A DNA stretch of 64,000 bases. It comes from Pseudomonas graminis (GTDB lineage Bacteria; Pseudomonadota; Gammaproteobacteria; Pseudomonadales; Pseudomonadaceae). Below are positions 17,411 through 27,609 of the stretch, in pieces (the first letter of the stretch is position 1; each line of letters starts with the position of its first letter). Made by a program: the position numbers and the translations under genes. Under the pieces are notes generated by a model. The model had not been told where the DNA came from. It did not search any database and saw only the letters and a program-made list of their open reading frames with translations. Location of the stretch: positions 62,001 through 126,000 of the forward strand of contig NZ_SOCR01000015.1 of assembly GCF_004364335.1 (NCBI RefSeq). The letters run 5' to 3'.

Positions 17411-18315
17411 GCCAGTCTCCCGGTCTTGCTCGGGCGGCCTCGGTTGAGGCGCCGCTCGACGAACTCGAACCCGCGGTCGATCAGTAGCCCGATGGTGCCG
17501 ACCACCACTACGGCGGCCATGACCAGATCCAGCTGAAACAATTGCCGACCGTAGGCGATCAGGTAGCCCAACCCTTCGCTGGACGCCAGCAGCTCAACCA
17601 CCACCAGCGACAGCCAGGCTTTGGTGAAGCCCAGGCGCAGGCCGGTGAAGATCGGCGCGACGGCGGAGGGCAGGACGATATCGGTGACAATCTGGCGTTG
17701 GCTGAACCCGTAAGCGCGGCCCACTTCCAGCAGCCGCTTGGGCACTTCATGGAAGGCTTGCAGCGTACACAGCGTCACTGGAACCAGCGCGGCGTGGGCA
17801 ATCAGTACGTATTTCAGCGGTTCGCCGATGCCGAGCAGCAGGAGCGCGAACGGCATCCAGCCCAGTACCGGAATCTGCACCAGCGCGTTGAAGGTCGGCA
17901 GCAGATAATCCTCGACGGTTTTCGACAAACCCATCGCCAGCCCCAGGGTGATCCCCAGCGCCGAGCCAATCAGAAAGCCCACCAGCACGCGCTGCAGACT
18001 GGCAGACGCGTTCAGCCACAGGTCGCCACTGCTGACCAGATCGCCCAGCGTCTGGTAAACGAACGCGGGCGGCGGCAGCACTTGCTCCGACAGCCACCCG
18101 CGTTCAGTGCCGAGGTACCACAGACCCAGCAGCGCGATGGGCAGCAACCAGGCCAGCGCGATATTTGCGGCGCGAGTTCGCCAGGCCGTGTCGTTTTTCA
18201 CAACCGGGACGCGGCGAGGGACGCGGGCCGGTGAACGTGGCAGACGCTTGACCGGCGCCAGGGTTTTCGCCGGGAGGTGCTGCCGATCGAGCGTTTCAGC
18301 GGTGGCTCGGGCCAT
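17407..18315 (-). CDS. ABC transporter permease, sulfate-ester/sulfonate type (first permease)
   Basis: A 302-residue inner-membrane protein. A 40-residue basic N-terminus precedes the first membrane segment (IALAWLLPIALLGLWYLG). The coupling loop EVGRAYGFSQRQIVTDIVLPSAVAPIF and a further LSLVVVELLAS segment mark the SsuC/TauC permease fold. It starts 4 bases after the binding-protein stop and overlaps the next permease by 4 bases. Confidence 0.9.
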   Translation of the reverse strand: MARATAETLDRQHLPAKTLAPVKRLPRSPARVPRRVPVVKNDTAWRTRAANIALAWLLPIALLGLWYLGTERGWLSEQVLPPPAFVYQTLGDLVSSGDLWLNASASLQRVLVGFLIGSALGITLGLAMGLSKTVEDYLLPTFNALVQIPVLGWMPFALLLLGIGEPLKYVLIAHAALVPVTLCTLQAFHEVPKRLLEVGRAYGFSQRQIVTDIVLPSAVAPIFTGLRLGFTKAWLSLVVVELLASSEGLGYLIAYGRQLFQLDLVMAAVVVVGTIGLLIDRGFEFVERRLNRGRPSKTGRLA

Positions 18316-18319
18316 GACA

Positions 18320-19441
18320 TCAGCCTCCGTTGTTGACGGATTTGTCCGAGGACGCCGTCGCCGTGTTCGCGGCTTTACCGTCCGCGCCGTAGGCCGTCCA
18401 GTAGTGCTCCAGGCCTTTGGCCTTGAGGGCGTTGTCCAGATAGCGAGTGTCGAACCAGCCGTCCACGCTGACGGGGCGGCGGATCATTTTCTCGTCCCTG
18501 GCCTGATCGGCGACGGCCTGATAACGGTCGCGCAGGAATTCATCCACCAGCGGCGAAGCGCTGTCGCGCAAATCCAGTCGATTGAAGTCAGCTTGCAGCG
18601 AGGCCAGCGGTTCATTGGTCTTCGCCCACTCGTTGAGCACCGCGTCGCGATTGCCGGCTTCAGATTCCCATCGCGCGGCATCGACCAATACGTTGACGAC
18701 TTTCTGCACGTTATCGGCGTGCTGTTTTTCGTAATCGCCACGGACCACCAGCGCGCATTGGCGGGTGTAGCGCACGTTGTTGTCAGGGTTGTCGAAGATG
18801 ATGTCGACCAGCCCTTGATCGCGCAGCTTGAACAGTTCGCGACCGCCGAATGCGGCGTCGACCCCTTTTGACGCCAGCGCGGCCTGGCTGCTGCCGCTGT
18901 CCAGATTGATCACTTTCAGTTCGCGCTCGGTCATGCCGTGATCGGCGAGCAACTTGATCGAAACCAGATGGCCATTGGTGCCGCGGAACACCGCGACCTT
19001 CTTGCCCTTGAGGTCTTCGACGGTCTTGATGTCGGAGCCTTTCGGCACGGCAAGGTACACATTCGAGCGCACGCCGATGGCCGCAAGCAATTTGGTGTCC
19101 AGGCCATTGGAGCGGCCGACTACCGCGGGCAAGTCGCCTTCGTAGGCGAAGTCCAGTTGCTGATTGGACAGCGCCTCGTTGACGGCCGGCCCGGCGCCCT
19201 TGAAGAAGAACCACTGCACTTCGGTGTCGGTGCCGGCAAAGGCTTTTTCGAGGAGCTGCTGGTTGCGCACGATGCCCAATGGCGAGCCGCTGAACGTGAC
19301 CGGATCACCGCCACCGGCGCTGGCCACGCCAATGCGCAGAACATCGGCTTCGGCTTCGGCCAAGGGCATCATCAGCAGCGCCGCCAGTGCGGTAGCTACG
19401 CTTGTTTTGCTGAATAGAGATGTTCGCTTGGCGTTTGCCAT
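18320..19441 (-). CDS. Periplasmic binding protein for sulfate esters/sulfonates (AtsR/SsuA-like)
   Basis: A 373-residue exported protein. The N-terminus has a basic start and the hydrophobic stretch VATALAALLMMPLAEAEA, a Sec signal. The mature part begins DVLRIGVASAGGGDPVTF and continues with EVQWFFFKGAGPAVNEALSN, EGDLPAVVGRSNG and ILR/KVAVFRGT blocks of the aliphatic-sulfonate binding family. Compared with SsuA it is longer by some 50 residues, as in arylsulfate binding protein AtsR. A strong AAGGAAG site precedes the ATG. It delivers ligand to the two permeases and ATPase downstream. Confidence 0.88.
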   Translation of the reverse strand: MANAKRTSLFSKTSVATALAALLMMPLAEAEADVLRIGVASAGGGDPVTFSGSPLGIVRNQQLLEKAFAGTDTEVQWFFFKGAGPAVNEALSNQQLDFAYEGDLPAVVGRSNGLDTKLLAAIGVRSNVYLAVPKGSDIKTVEDLKGKKVAVFRGTNGHLVSIKLLADHGMTERELKVINLDSGSSQAALASKGVDAAFGGRELFKLRDQGLVDIIFDNPDNNVRYTRQCALVVRGDYEKQHADNVQKVVNVLVDAARWESEAGNRDAVLNEWAKTNEPLASLQADFNRLDLRDSASPLVDEFLRDRYQAVADQARDEKMIRRPVSVDGWFDTRYLDNALKAKGLEHYWTAYGADGKAANTATASSDKSVNNGG

Positions 19442-19474
19442 GACGGTTCTTCCTTGGAGAGTGGGGGCGCGCGA

Positions 19475-20386
19475 TCAGGCAGCCAGGTGTTTCTTGTCGG
19501 CTTCTGTTTTGGGCGAGAGGGTTTCGGGTGTGGGTTTGATGGCTTGGCTGGCGCGTCCGTCGACGCCGACCGGAATGTCACCCGCCACAGTGGTACGACG
19601 CACCACGCGCTCGGCCTGGCCGTAGTCGTTGACGGCGATGTGTTGAGTTGAGCGGTTGTCCCAGATCACCACGTCGCCTTCGCTCCAGCGCCAGCGCACT
19701 GTGTTGTCCAGATGTGTGATGCGATCGTGGAACAGGCAAATCAGCTGTTTCGAGTCGTTGCTGCTGACGCCCTGAATCTGTTTGACGAAGTGGCCGAGCA
19801 AGAGGCTGCGCTCGCCGGTTTCAGGGTGTACGCGCACCAGTGGGTGTTCGGTCTCGTAAACTTCGGCGGTGAACTGCTCGCGGTAGCGTTTCACGCCCGC
19901 TTCGCCGGTGTCGCGGGGCGCCGCATAGTCATAGACGTTGGTGTGCAGCGCCCGGAGGCCGTCGGCGAGGGTTTTCAGGCTGTCGGGAAGGTCCGCGTAG
20001 GCAGCCGCCGTGTTGGCCCATACCGTGTCGCCACCATAGGGCGGGATGACCACGCCGCGCAGTATCGAGATTTTCGGGTAGTTGGCGACGAAGGTTACGT
20101 CGGTGTGCCACGAGTTAGCCCGGGTCTCCCTGGCGTCCAGATGCAGGATGGCGCTGCTTTTCTCGGCAGAGCGAACGGTCGGGTGAGGCACCTGGTCACC
20201 GAAGCGGCGGGAGAAGCCTTCATGTTGTTCGTCGCTGAGAAACTGCTCACGGAAGAACAGCACCTTGTGCTTGAGCAGCGCCTGATTGATGAAATCGAAA
20301 TCTTGAGCGGAGACGTCGGCGGAAAGTTTGACGCCGGTCACCTCGGCACCGATTTTCCCCGCAACGGGTTTGATCTGAATCGCCAT
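19475..20386 (-). CDS. Fe(II)/2-oxoglutarate alkylsulfatase-type dioxygenase (AtsK/TauD family)
   Basis: A 303-residue cytoplasmic dioxygenase. The iron-binding triad is His94 and Asp96 (WHTDVTF) plus His249 (WDNRSTQHIAVNDY), with Arg260/264 available for 2-oxoglutarate. The sequence reads like AtsK of P. putida, which cleaves alkyl sulfate esters by oxidation at the sulfur-bearing carbon, more closely than like taurine dioxygenase. The ABC transporter next to it lacks Tau-type features and supports sulfate-ester use. It is the first gene of the operon. Substrate (alkyl sulfate, sulfonate) cannot be fixed from sequence alone. Confidence 0.88.
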   Translation of the reverse strand: MAIQIKPVAGKIGAEVTGVKLSADVSAQDFDFINQALLKHKVLFFREQFLSDEQHEGFSRRFGDQVPHPTVRSAEKSSAILHLDARETRANSWHTDVTFVANYPKISILRGVVIPPYGGDTVWANTAAAYADLPDSLKTLADGLRALHTNVYDYAAPRDTGEAGVKRYREQFTAEVYETEHPLVRVHPETGERSLLLGHFVKQIQGVSSNDSKQLICLFHDRITHLDNTVRWRWSEGDVVIWDNRSTQHIAVNDYGQAERVVRRTTVAGDIPVGVDGRASQAIKPTPETLSPKTEADKKHLAA

Positions 20387-20601
20387 GTCCTGAACCTCAC
20401 TCTGGGGTGGTGTGGCTCAGATCATAAGGATATAAATCAGCGCTCCGCTAATCACCATTTGGCATAAATATAGAAGGAGAGTTTATGCGTGGGGTTAATG
20501 TCATGGGTGTTATGTCATAAGCGACGCTACGCGTCGCCGGCTAGCGCATCCCTGTCGCACGGACCTTTGGACGACCATGATGCCGCCTCTTTTGCGGTCT
20601 G

Positions 20602-20686
20602 CAGGAGCCGGCTTGCTGGCGAATGCGTTCTTGCAGGCAGTTCGCGCGCGACCGATACAACGGGGTTCGCCAGCAAGCCGGCTCCT
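20602..20686. repeat. REP-type inverted pair, family A
   Basis: Two nearly exact inverted arms, AGGAGCCGGCTTGCTGGCGA at 20603-20622 and its complement at 20666-20686, separated by about 43 bases. This is a Pseudomonas extragenic palindrome, here in the 364-base gap upstream of the ats-like operon. A small GC hairpin (GCGACGCTACGCGTCGC, about 20520) lies beside it. I see no gene in 20387-20750. The ats-like promoter must lie near 20390-20460, with a possible -10 TATGAT on the - strand. Confidence 0.9.
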
Positions 20687-20750
20687 AAAGAGTGGTGTCC
20701 AGTCAGCACTCATCCGTAGGGCATCAAGACTGTTGCCCCACTGGATCACT

Positions 20751-21512
20751 TCACGTCTGCGGCACGTCTTGTTGCAGCCCTTGACCCTTCCAGGTGCCGA
20801 GTGATCGACGCAGTCGGCTGGCCAGCGAGCTGCTTCCATGGACGTTGTGGTAGTGAAACACCGCCGTGGCGCGCAGGGCGTCTCCGGCCACGGGCATGTT
20901 GGTGTGCAGTGAGCGATAGCCCCAGAACAGGTACAGATGGCCGGGTTGCATAACGATGCGGGTAAAGGCGCTGTCATCCTTTGCGACTTTGCTTCTGAGG
21001 CGGCGCTGCACCCAGCGGTTGTCCACTCGCACCTTGTCGAGGAGGTTGGCGAAGTACGAGCGGCGGATCGGCCGACGGTTCGGCAGCATCAGCAGGTCGC
21101 CGCGTTCTCCGGTGGTGGGCATGCAGACCGGCATGATGGTGGTCAGCACAAACGAGTCGTAATGGAAGATCAGCGATTCCCGAAGCCCGCCGCTGCCGGT
21201 CAGGCAGCGCAATGTCTGGGTCATGCCGTTTTCGCTGGAGCCCTCACCGGTGACGCCTGCCACGATGCGCCGACATAAATCGATGAAGTCTCGCGACGTG
21301 CCCCAGTCATGCAGCGGTGTCCCCTGCACGGCCTGCCGGCCCGAGAGCGCCACGTAGTCGTTGCCAGAGTCGGCAACCGTGCGGGCAACCAGCGCTTGCA
21401 ACGCTTCGAGTTGGGAGGGGCTGGCCCAGCCCGGCAAGACAGCGTATCCGTCACTGTCGATGGCCTTGATCAAGCTCTGGACCTGAGCTTCCGAAAAAGT
21501 CGTGTAAGGCAT
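20751..21512 (-). CDS. Putative Fe(II)/2-oxoglutarate-dependent oxygenase (PhyH-like fold), function unknown
   Basis: A 253-residue protein I do not recognise by name. A double-stranded beta-helix oxygenase is suggested by His117-x-Asp119 in IFHYDSFVLT, a distal His203 in YRSLHTN, and Arg214 in ALRATAVFHYH. The spacing of these residues fits phytanoyl-CoA-hydroxylase-like enzymes. No signal peptide or membrane segment is present. It is on the same strand as the ats-like operon but separated by a REP pair, so it is probably a separate transcript. The fold call is moderate and the substrate unknown. Confidence 0.6.
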   Translation of the reverse strand: MPYTTFSEAQVQSLIKAIDSDGYAVLPGWASPSQLEALQALVARTVADSGNDYVALSGRQAVQGTPLHDWGTSRDFIDLCRRIVAGVTGEGSSENGMTQTLRCLTGSGGLRESLIFHYDSFVLTTIMPVCMPTTGERGDLLMLPNRRPIRRSYFANLLDKVRVDNRWVQRRLRSKVAKDDSAFTRIVMQPGHLYLFWGYRSLHTNMPVAGDALRATAVFHYHNVHGSSSLASRLRRSLGTWKGQGLQQDVPQT

Positions 21513-21884
21513 CTGGCGGCAACCTCATGACATGGACCGAGGAACGAAGAAGCCCATCGGACCTACTGCTTGAGATGTACCGTTTCAGCCGGGCGAGGCC
21601 AGAGCCTAGCAGCTAGCACAGCTTTATCCACGTGCAAGTTGAGAATATTTCAAAATGTTAATTTCGACGCAAAAAACGGGGTTTTATGTCCGTTTATGAA
21701 ACAGATCGACGCAGGATGCGCTAAGTAGAAGGGCTGCGGGGTGTCTCGGCGTTGTGTCACGAGATATGTCATCGCCCCGTCACAATTATTAAATCAGGGG
21801 CTGATGGCATCTGTATGGCATTGCGTTTCACCCGCTCGACGATTTCCAGACCGGCTCAGGGGAGAGCGGGGCCGAGTGTGTGCC
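21513..21884. other. Gene-free spacer
   Basis: About 370 bases without a supportable gene. An AT-rich patch near 21640-21700 lies upstream of the gene ending at 20751 and probably holds its promoter, but no clear -35/-10 pair stands out. Confidence 0.5.
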
Positions 21885-22781
21885 TCAGCCCTTGAACAGG
21901 GGTTCTTCAAGGCCCTGGACGCCCGGGTGTAACGCGAACACGCCGCCGGCCAGTGGCTGGTCGCTGAGGTCCCCGCCTGGGCGTATCGAGGTGACGTAAA
22001 GGGTGTCCAGATTCGAGCCGCCGAAGGCGCACATGGCGGGCTTTTTCACCGGCACCGTGAGCGAGCGATCCAGCCTGCCCTCAGGGGTGAAACGATGGAT
22101 CACGCCCTCGTCATTGCCGCAGATCCAGTAGCAGCCGTCGGCGTCGACTGCTGCGCCGTCGGGGCGGCCGGCGTGGTGATTCATGTCGACGAACAGTCGG
22201 CGGTTGCGTGGCGTGCCGGTGTCGATGTCGTAATCGAACGCCCAGATCTTCTGCACGCAAGGGTGGGAATCGGAGAGGTACATGATACGGCCGTCCGGGC
22301 TAAACCCCAGGCCGTTGGGTACGATCATGTCGGTCATCTGCGCGGTCAGCGGCTCTGCCTGGCCGGCGCTGTAGCGATACAGCGCACCCACCGGCAACGC
22401 CTTTGCCATGTCCATGAGCATAGTGCCGGCCCAGAAGCGGCCCTGGCGGTCGCAGCGGCCATCGTTGAAGCGCATGTTGTCGCTGGCGTGTTCAACGCTG
22501 CTGAGCAGTTGCGTGGTGACAGTCCCGTCGTCCTGGGGATGAAGCCGGAACAACCCGCTTTCCATGCCGGCCAGCCAGCTGCCGTCGCCGTAGCGTGCGA
22601 TGCAGGCGAGCATTTCCGGCGCCTCCCAGCGCTTGGTCAGACCGTCTTGCGAAGTCCAGCGATGGAGGCGACGGGCCGGTATGTCGACCCAGTAGAGCGC
22701 CTGTTCCTGGACACTCCACACCGGCGATTCACCGGTGGCGTTGCGTGCATCGAGAATCAGCTCTGCGTCCAAGACGATCAT
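21885..22781 (-). CDS. SMP-30/gluconolactonase-family lactonase (probably aldarolactonase)
   Basis: A 298-residue six-bladed beta-propeller hydrolase. Metal-site residues of the family are present: Glu18 in ATGESPVW, the NMRFNDGRCDRQGRFWAG block (about residues 102-120), VPNGLGFSPDG (about 153), and HAGRPDGAAVDADGCYW (about 205-221). It lies 57 bases downstream of uronate dehydrogenase on the same strand. That enzyme makes a galactaro- or glucaro-lactone, which this protein would open to the aldarate. The pairing is the basis of the substrate call; other sugar lactones are possible. Confidence 0.85.
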   Translation of the reverse strand: MIVLDAELILDARNATGESPVWSVQEQALYWVDIPARRLHRWTSQDGLTKRWEAPEMLACIARYGDGSWLAGMESGLFRLHPQDDGTVTTQLLSSVEHASDNMRFNDGRCDRQGRFWAGTMLMDMAKALPVGALYRYSAGQAEPLTAQMTDMIVPNGLGFSPDGRIMYLSDSHPCVQKIWAFDYDIDTGTPRNRRLFVDMNHHAGRPDGAAVDADGCYWICGNDEGVIHRFTPEGRLDRSLTVPVKKPAMCAFGGSNLDTLYVTSIRPGGDLSDQPLAGGVFALHPGVQGLEEPLFKG

Positions 22782-22838
22782 TCCCTGGTTTTTATTACGG
22801 AAGGCCGACCTCGCAGTCGGCCTGGTCGCCGTCGATGC

Positions 22839-23663
22839 TTACTCGTCGCCAAATGGCCCGGACGCCACGAACGCACCGCCCTGGTAAACCATGACGGGGT
22901 CGTCGGAAGCCGGGATTGGCTGCGCTTCGACCTTGGCGCGAAATGGCTCGGAGCTGTCTTTCGGCTGGTAGCCCAGGTGATTGGCCAGGCGGTTATCCCA
23001 CCAGACCTTGCTGTTGTCCGACGCGCCGTAGACGATGGTGTGGCCGACGTTCGGGGTGAACAGGCCGCGCTCGATCAATTGGGTCAGGTCGTCGTAGCTC
23101 AGCCAGCTGGCGAGCATGCGGCGGTTCTGTGCTTCAGGGAATGAGGAGCCGATGCGGATGCTGACGGTCTCGATGCCGTAGCGATCAAAATAGAAGCTGG
23201 CCATGTCTTCGCCGTAGGATTTCGACAGGCCGTAATAGCTGTCCGGGCGACGCATGGCGCTGGCGTCGATGACTTCATCCTGACGGTAGAAACCGATCAC
23301 ATGGTTGGAGCTGGCGAAGATCACTCGCTTCACGCCATGGCGGCGCGCCGCTTCGTAGATGTGAAAAACGCCGCAGATGTTCGGGCCGAGGATTTCTTCG
23401 AAGGACCGCTCCACCGAGACGCCGCCAAAGTGAACGATGGCGTCGACGCCTTCGACCAACTGATGAACCGCTTCTTTGTCGGCCAGGTCGCAGATCTGGA
23501 TTTCTTCGTGGGGGCCGGCTGCCGGTGCAATGTCGGCAATATCGGAAAGACGCAGGATGTTGGCAAACGGACGGAGGCTTTCGCGCAGGACTTTACCGAG
23601 GCCGCCAGCGGCGCCCGTCAGCAAAATGCGGTTGAGCGGGGCCTGGGCGTTTAATTCAGTCAT
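22839..23663 (-). CDS. udh: Uronate dehydrogenase
   Basis: A 274-residue NAD-dependent short-chain-type enzyme that oxidises D-galacturonate or D-glucuronate to the aldarolactone. The cofactor loop is TGAAGGLG (16-23). The catalytic YxxxK is Tyr144/Lys148 in SYYGLSK, with serine in FASSNHVIG. The C-terminal VYQGGAFVASGPFGDE is the conserved end of Pseudomonas Udh. It is the first gene of a two-gene - strand unit with the lactonase and diverges from the sugar ABC transporter operon across a 285-base promoter region. Confidence 0.93.
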   Translation of the reverse strand: MTELNAQAPLNRILLTGAAGGLGKVLRESLRPFANILRLSDIADIAPAAGPHEEIQICDLADKEAVHQLVEGVDAIVHFGGVSVERSFEEILGPNICGVFHIYEAARRHGVKRVIFASSNHVIGFYRQDEVIDASAMRRPDSYYGLSKSYGEDMASFYFDRYGIETVSIRIGSSFPEAQNRRMLASWLSYDDLTQLIERGLFTPNVGHTIVYGASDNSKVWWDNRLANHLGYQPKDSSEPFRAKVEAQPIPASDDPVMVYQGGAFVASGPFGDE

Positions 23664-23861
23664 CGTGGGAAGCCCTGATTCTGATGTTGTTTTTATGGTG
23701 TCATCGGTTGTCGTATGACGTGTGCGGGATTATCGGCAGGCCGCGCAAATTTTGTCAACGCGATGTAAGGTCTAAGCCCATGAGGCCGTCAACACCCGGT
23801 CGCGCCAGCCTACTCGCCCAACGGTGGTTATGCCGGGGTTACCAACGGTCGCCGGCGGATA

Positions 23862-23910
23862 TTGCGGACCCCCTGTTTCTCTGCTAATTTCGAAAATGTT
23901 AACGATGACA
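23862..23910 (+). promoter_or_regulatory. Promoter and LacI-type operator of the sugar/polyol operon
   Basis: A -35 TTGCGG (23862-23867), 17-base spacer and extended -10 TGCTAATTT (core 23885-23890) are followed at once by TGTTAACGATGACA (23897-23910). That palindrome fits the LacI-family operator pattern TGNNANCGNTNNCA with a central CG and overlaps the expected start site. The LacI-type gene at 31335-32351 is the obvious candidate regulator. The motif is seen; the pairing is inferred. Confidence 0.7.
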
Positions 23911-23948
23911 TTTCCGCTTTAACAATAAAAACAACGGGATTTTTCGCT

Positions 23949-24896
23949 ATGACAACTCGCCTCAAGAAGGGCTTTTCCGCCGTTCTCTGTTCCCTCGCCG
24001 TGTCTGTCGCTTGCGGCAGTGCCCTCAACGTTCAAGCCGCAGACGCCGCCAAGGCCGGTCCGCTGAAAATCGGTGCCTCGTTTCAAGAGATCAACAACCC
24101 CTATTTCGTGACCATGAAGGATGCCCTTCAAGACGCCACTGCCAGCATCGGTGCAACGCTGCTGGTCACTGACGCGCGCCATGACGTGTCCAAGCAGATC
24201 AGCGACATCGAAGACATGCTGCAGAAAGGCATCGATATCCTGATCATCAACCCGACCGATTCGGTCGGCGTTCAGTCCGCCGTCAAGCAGGCTCACGACA
24301 AGGGCGTGGTGGTGGTTGCGGTGGACGCCCAGGCCAATGGCCCGCTGGATTCCTTCGTCGGCTCGAAGAACTTTGACGCGGGCGTGCAGGCCTGCGATTA
24401 CCTGGCCAAAAACATCGGCGAAAAGGGCGACGTCGGGATTCTCGACGGTATCGCCGTGGTGCCGATTCTCGAGCGCGTGCGCGGCTGCAAGGAAGCCCTG
24501 GGCAAGTACAAAGACATCAAGATTGTCAGCATTCAGAACGGCAAGCAGGAGCGCGATCAAGCGCTGACCGTGACTGAAAACATGCTGCAGGCGCAGCCCA
24601 ATCTCAAAGGCCTGTTCAGCGTCAACGACAACGGTTCCCTTGGCGCCCTGGCCGCCATCGAGTCCAGCGGCATGGACGTCAAGCTGACCAGCGTCGACGG
24701 CGCGCCCGAAGCCATCAAGGAAATCCAGAAGCCCAACAGCAAGTTCATCGCCACTTCCGCTCAATACCCACGCGACCAGGTACGTCTGGCCCTGGGGCTG
24801 GCGCTCGCCAAGAAGTGGGGCTCACAAGTCCCGGCGACCATCCCGGTCGACATCCTGCTGGTGGATCAGGCCAAGGCGAAGACCTTCAGCTGGTAA
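23949..24896 (+). CDS. Periplasmic sugar/polyol-binding protein (RbsB family)
   Basis: A 315-residue exported protein. The signal peptide runs MTTRLKKGFSAVLCSLAV... with a likely AQA/ADA cut near residue 31. The mature part has the type-I periplasmic binding fold of the ribose group: KIGASFQEINNPYFVTMKDAL, DIEDMLQKGIDILIINPTDS, VVVVAVDAQANG, and GILDGIAVVPILERVRG. The ATG at 23949 is chosen for the signal peptide; an upstream in-frame start at 23862 would put 29 residues before it and overlap the promoter. It opens the operon behind the LacI-type operator. Confidence 0.93.
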   Translation: MTTRLKKGFSAVLCSLAVSVACGSALNVQAADAAKAGPLKIGASFQEINNPYFVTMKDALQDATASIGATLLVTDARHDVSKQISDIEDMLQKGIDILIINPTDSVGVQSAVKQAHDKGVVVVAVDAQANGPLDSFVGSKNFDAGVQACDYLAKNIGEKGDVGILDGIAVVPILERVRGCKEALGKYKDIKIVSIQNGKQERDQALTVTENMLQAQPNLKGLFSVNDNGSLGALAAIESSGMDVKLTSVDGAPEAIKEIQKPNSKFIATSAQYPRDQVRLALGLALAKKWGSQVPATIPVDILLVDQAKAKTFSW

Positions 24897-24991
24897 CGGG
24901 CGTGGCGCCGCTCGCCTGAAGCTTTTTTTCCAGGCGGGCGCCACGGATTGATGTGAGTTGCGCAGCGATTTTCTGCTGCGACGAGGTGCCC

Positions 24992-26486
<1,495 letters not shown>

Positions 26487-26503
<17 letters not shown>

Positions 26504-27467
26504 ACCCCTGACCGCGCAGCCGAACCGGATGCAGCTCAACTTCGCCCGGTTGATCCGCTCGCCCGCCTTCTATCCCTTCGTCGGTCTGGTGGTGGTGACG
26601 GTCTTCATGATCTTCGCCAGCGACAAGTTTCTCACCGGCGCGAACCTGGAAAACATCGCCCGCCAGGTGTCGATCAACGCCATCATCGCGGTCGGCATGA
26701 CCTGCGTGATCCTCACCGGTGGCATCGATTTGTCGGTGGGACCGGTGATGGCGCTGTCCGGCACGTTGACCACCGGGCTGATGGTCGCAGGCGTCCCGGC
26801 GCCGATTGCGATCCTCATCGGACTGCTGATTGGCGTGGGCTTCGGGGTGGGCAACGGCATCTTCGTCGCGTACCTGAAAATGCCGCCCATCATCGTCACC
26901 CTGGCGACCATGGGCATCGCGCGCGGGCTGGGCCTGATGTACACCGACGGCTACCCGATTGCGGGCATGCCGGACTGGTTCGCCTGGTTCGGGCGCGGCA
27001 CGCTGTTCGGCATTCAGGTGCCTATCCTGATCATGCTGGCGACGTACTTTTTCGCCTGGGTGCTGCTGCAACACACGCGCGTCGGTCGCTACGTTTATGC
27101 CATCGGCGGCAACGAAGAAGCCGTGCGGCTGTCCGGCGTGCGCGCCTCGCGGTTCAAGCTGCTGGTGTACTCGATCAGCGGGCTGACGGCGGCGATTGCC
27201 GGGCTGGTGTTGTCATCGCGGCTGATGAGCGGGCAACCGAATGCCGGCGTCGGTTTCGAGCTGGACGCCATTGCGGCCGTTGTACTGGGCGGCGCCTCGA
27301 TTGCCGGCGGTCGCGGCGTGATCATCGGCACGCTGGTGGGCGCGATGCTCCTGGGCGTGCTGAACAACGGCCTGAACATGCTGGGCGTCTCGCCTTATGT
27401 GCAAAGCGTGATCAAGGGCGGAATCATTTTACTGGCGATCTTCATCAGTCGGCAGCGGCACAAATAA
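26487..27467 (+). CDS. Sugar/polyol ABC transporter permease (RbsC family)
   Basis: A 326-residue inner-membrane protein with about eight to ten hydrophobic segments. Family motifs include VGMTCVILTGGIDLSVGPVMALSG, PPIIVTLATMGIARGL, YAIGGNEEAVRLSGV and DAIAAVVLGGASIAGGRGVIIGTLVGA. It starts at GTG 26487 inside the end of the ATPase gene. A REP pair follows it, separating the transporter from the catabolic genes on the same strand. Confidence 0.94.
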
Positions 27468-27488
27468 ACCGATATCGAACCCTCACCT

Positions 27489-27576
27489 GTAGGAGCGCGC
27501 TTGCCCGCGATGGTGTCGTGTCAGACGACATTAATGCAACGGGTCCGCCGCCATTGCGGGCAAGCGCGCTCCGACA
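27489..27576. repeat. REP-type inverted pair, family B
   Basis: GAGCGCGCTTGCCCGCGA (27493-27510) and an inverted copy ending near 27576 flank a 40-base centre. It lies between the permease and the dehydrogenase gene. The same arm recurs at 31240, 35335 and 59285. Confidence 0.9.
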
Positions 27577-27609
27577 GGTCATCAAACAAACCCAAACAGG
27601 TGAACCGAC

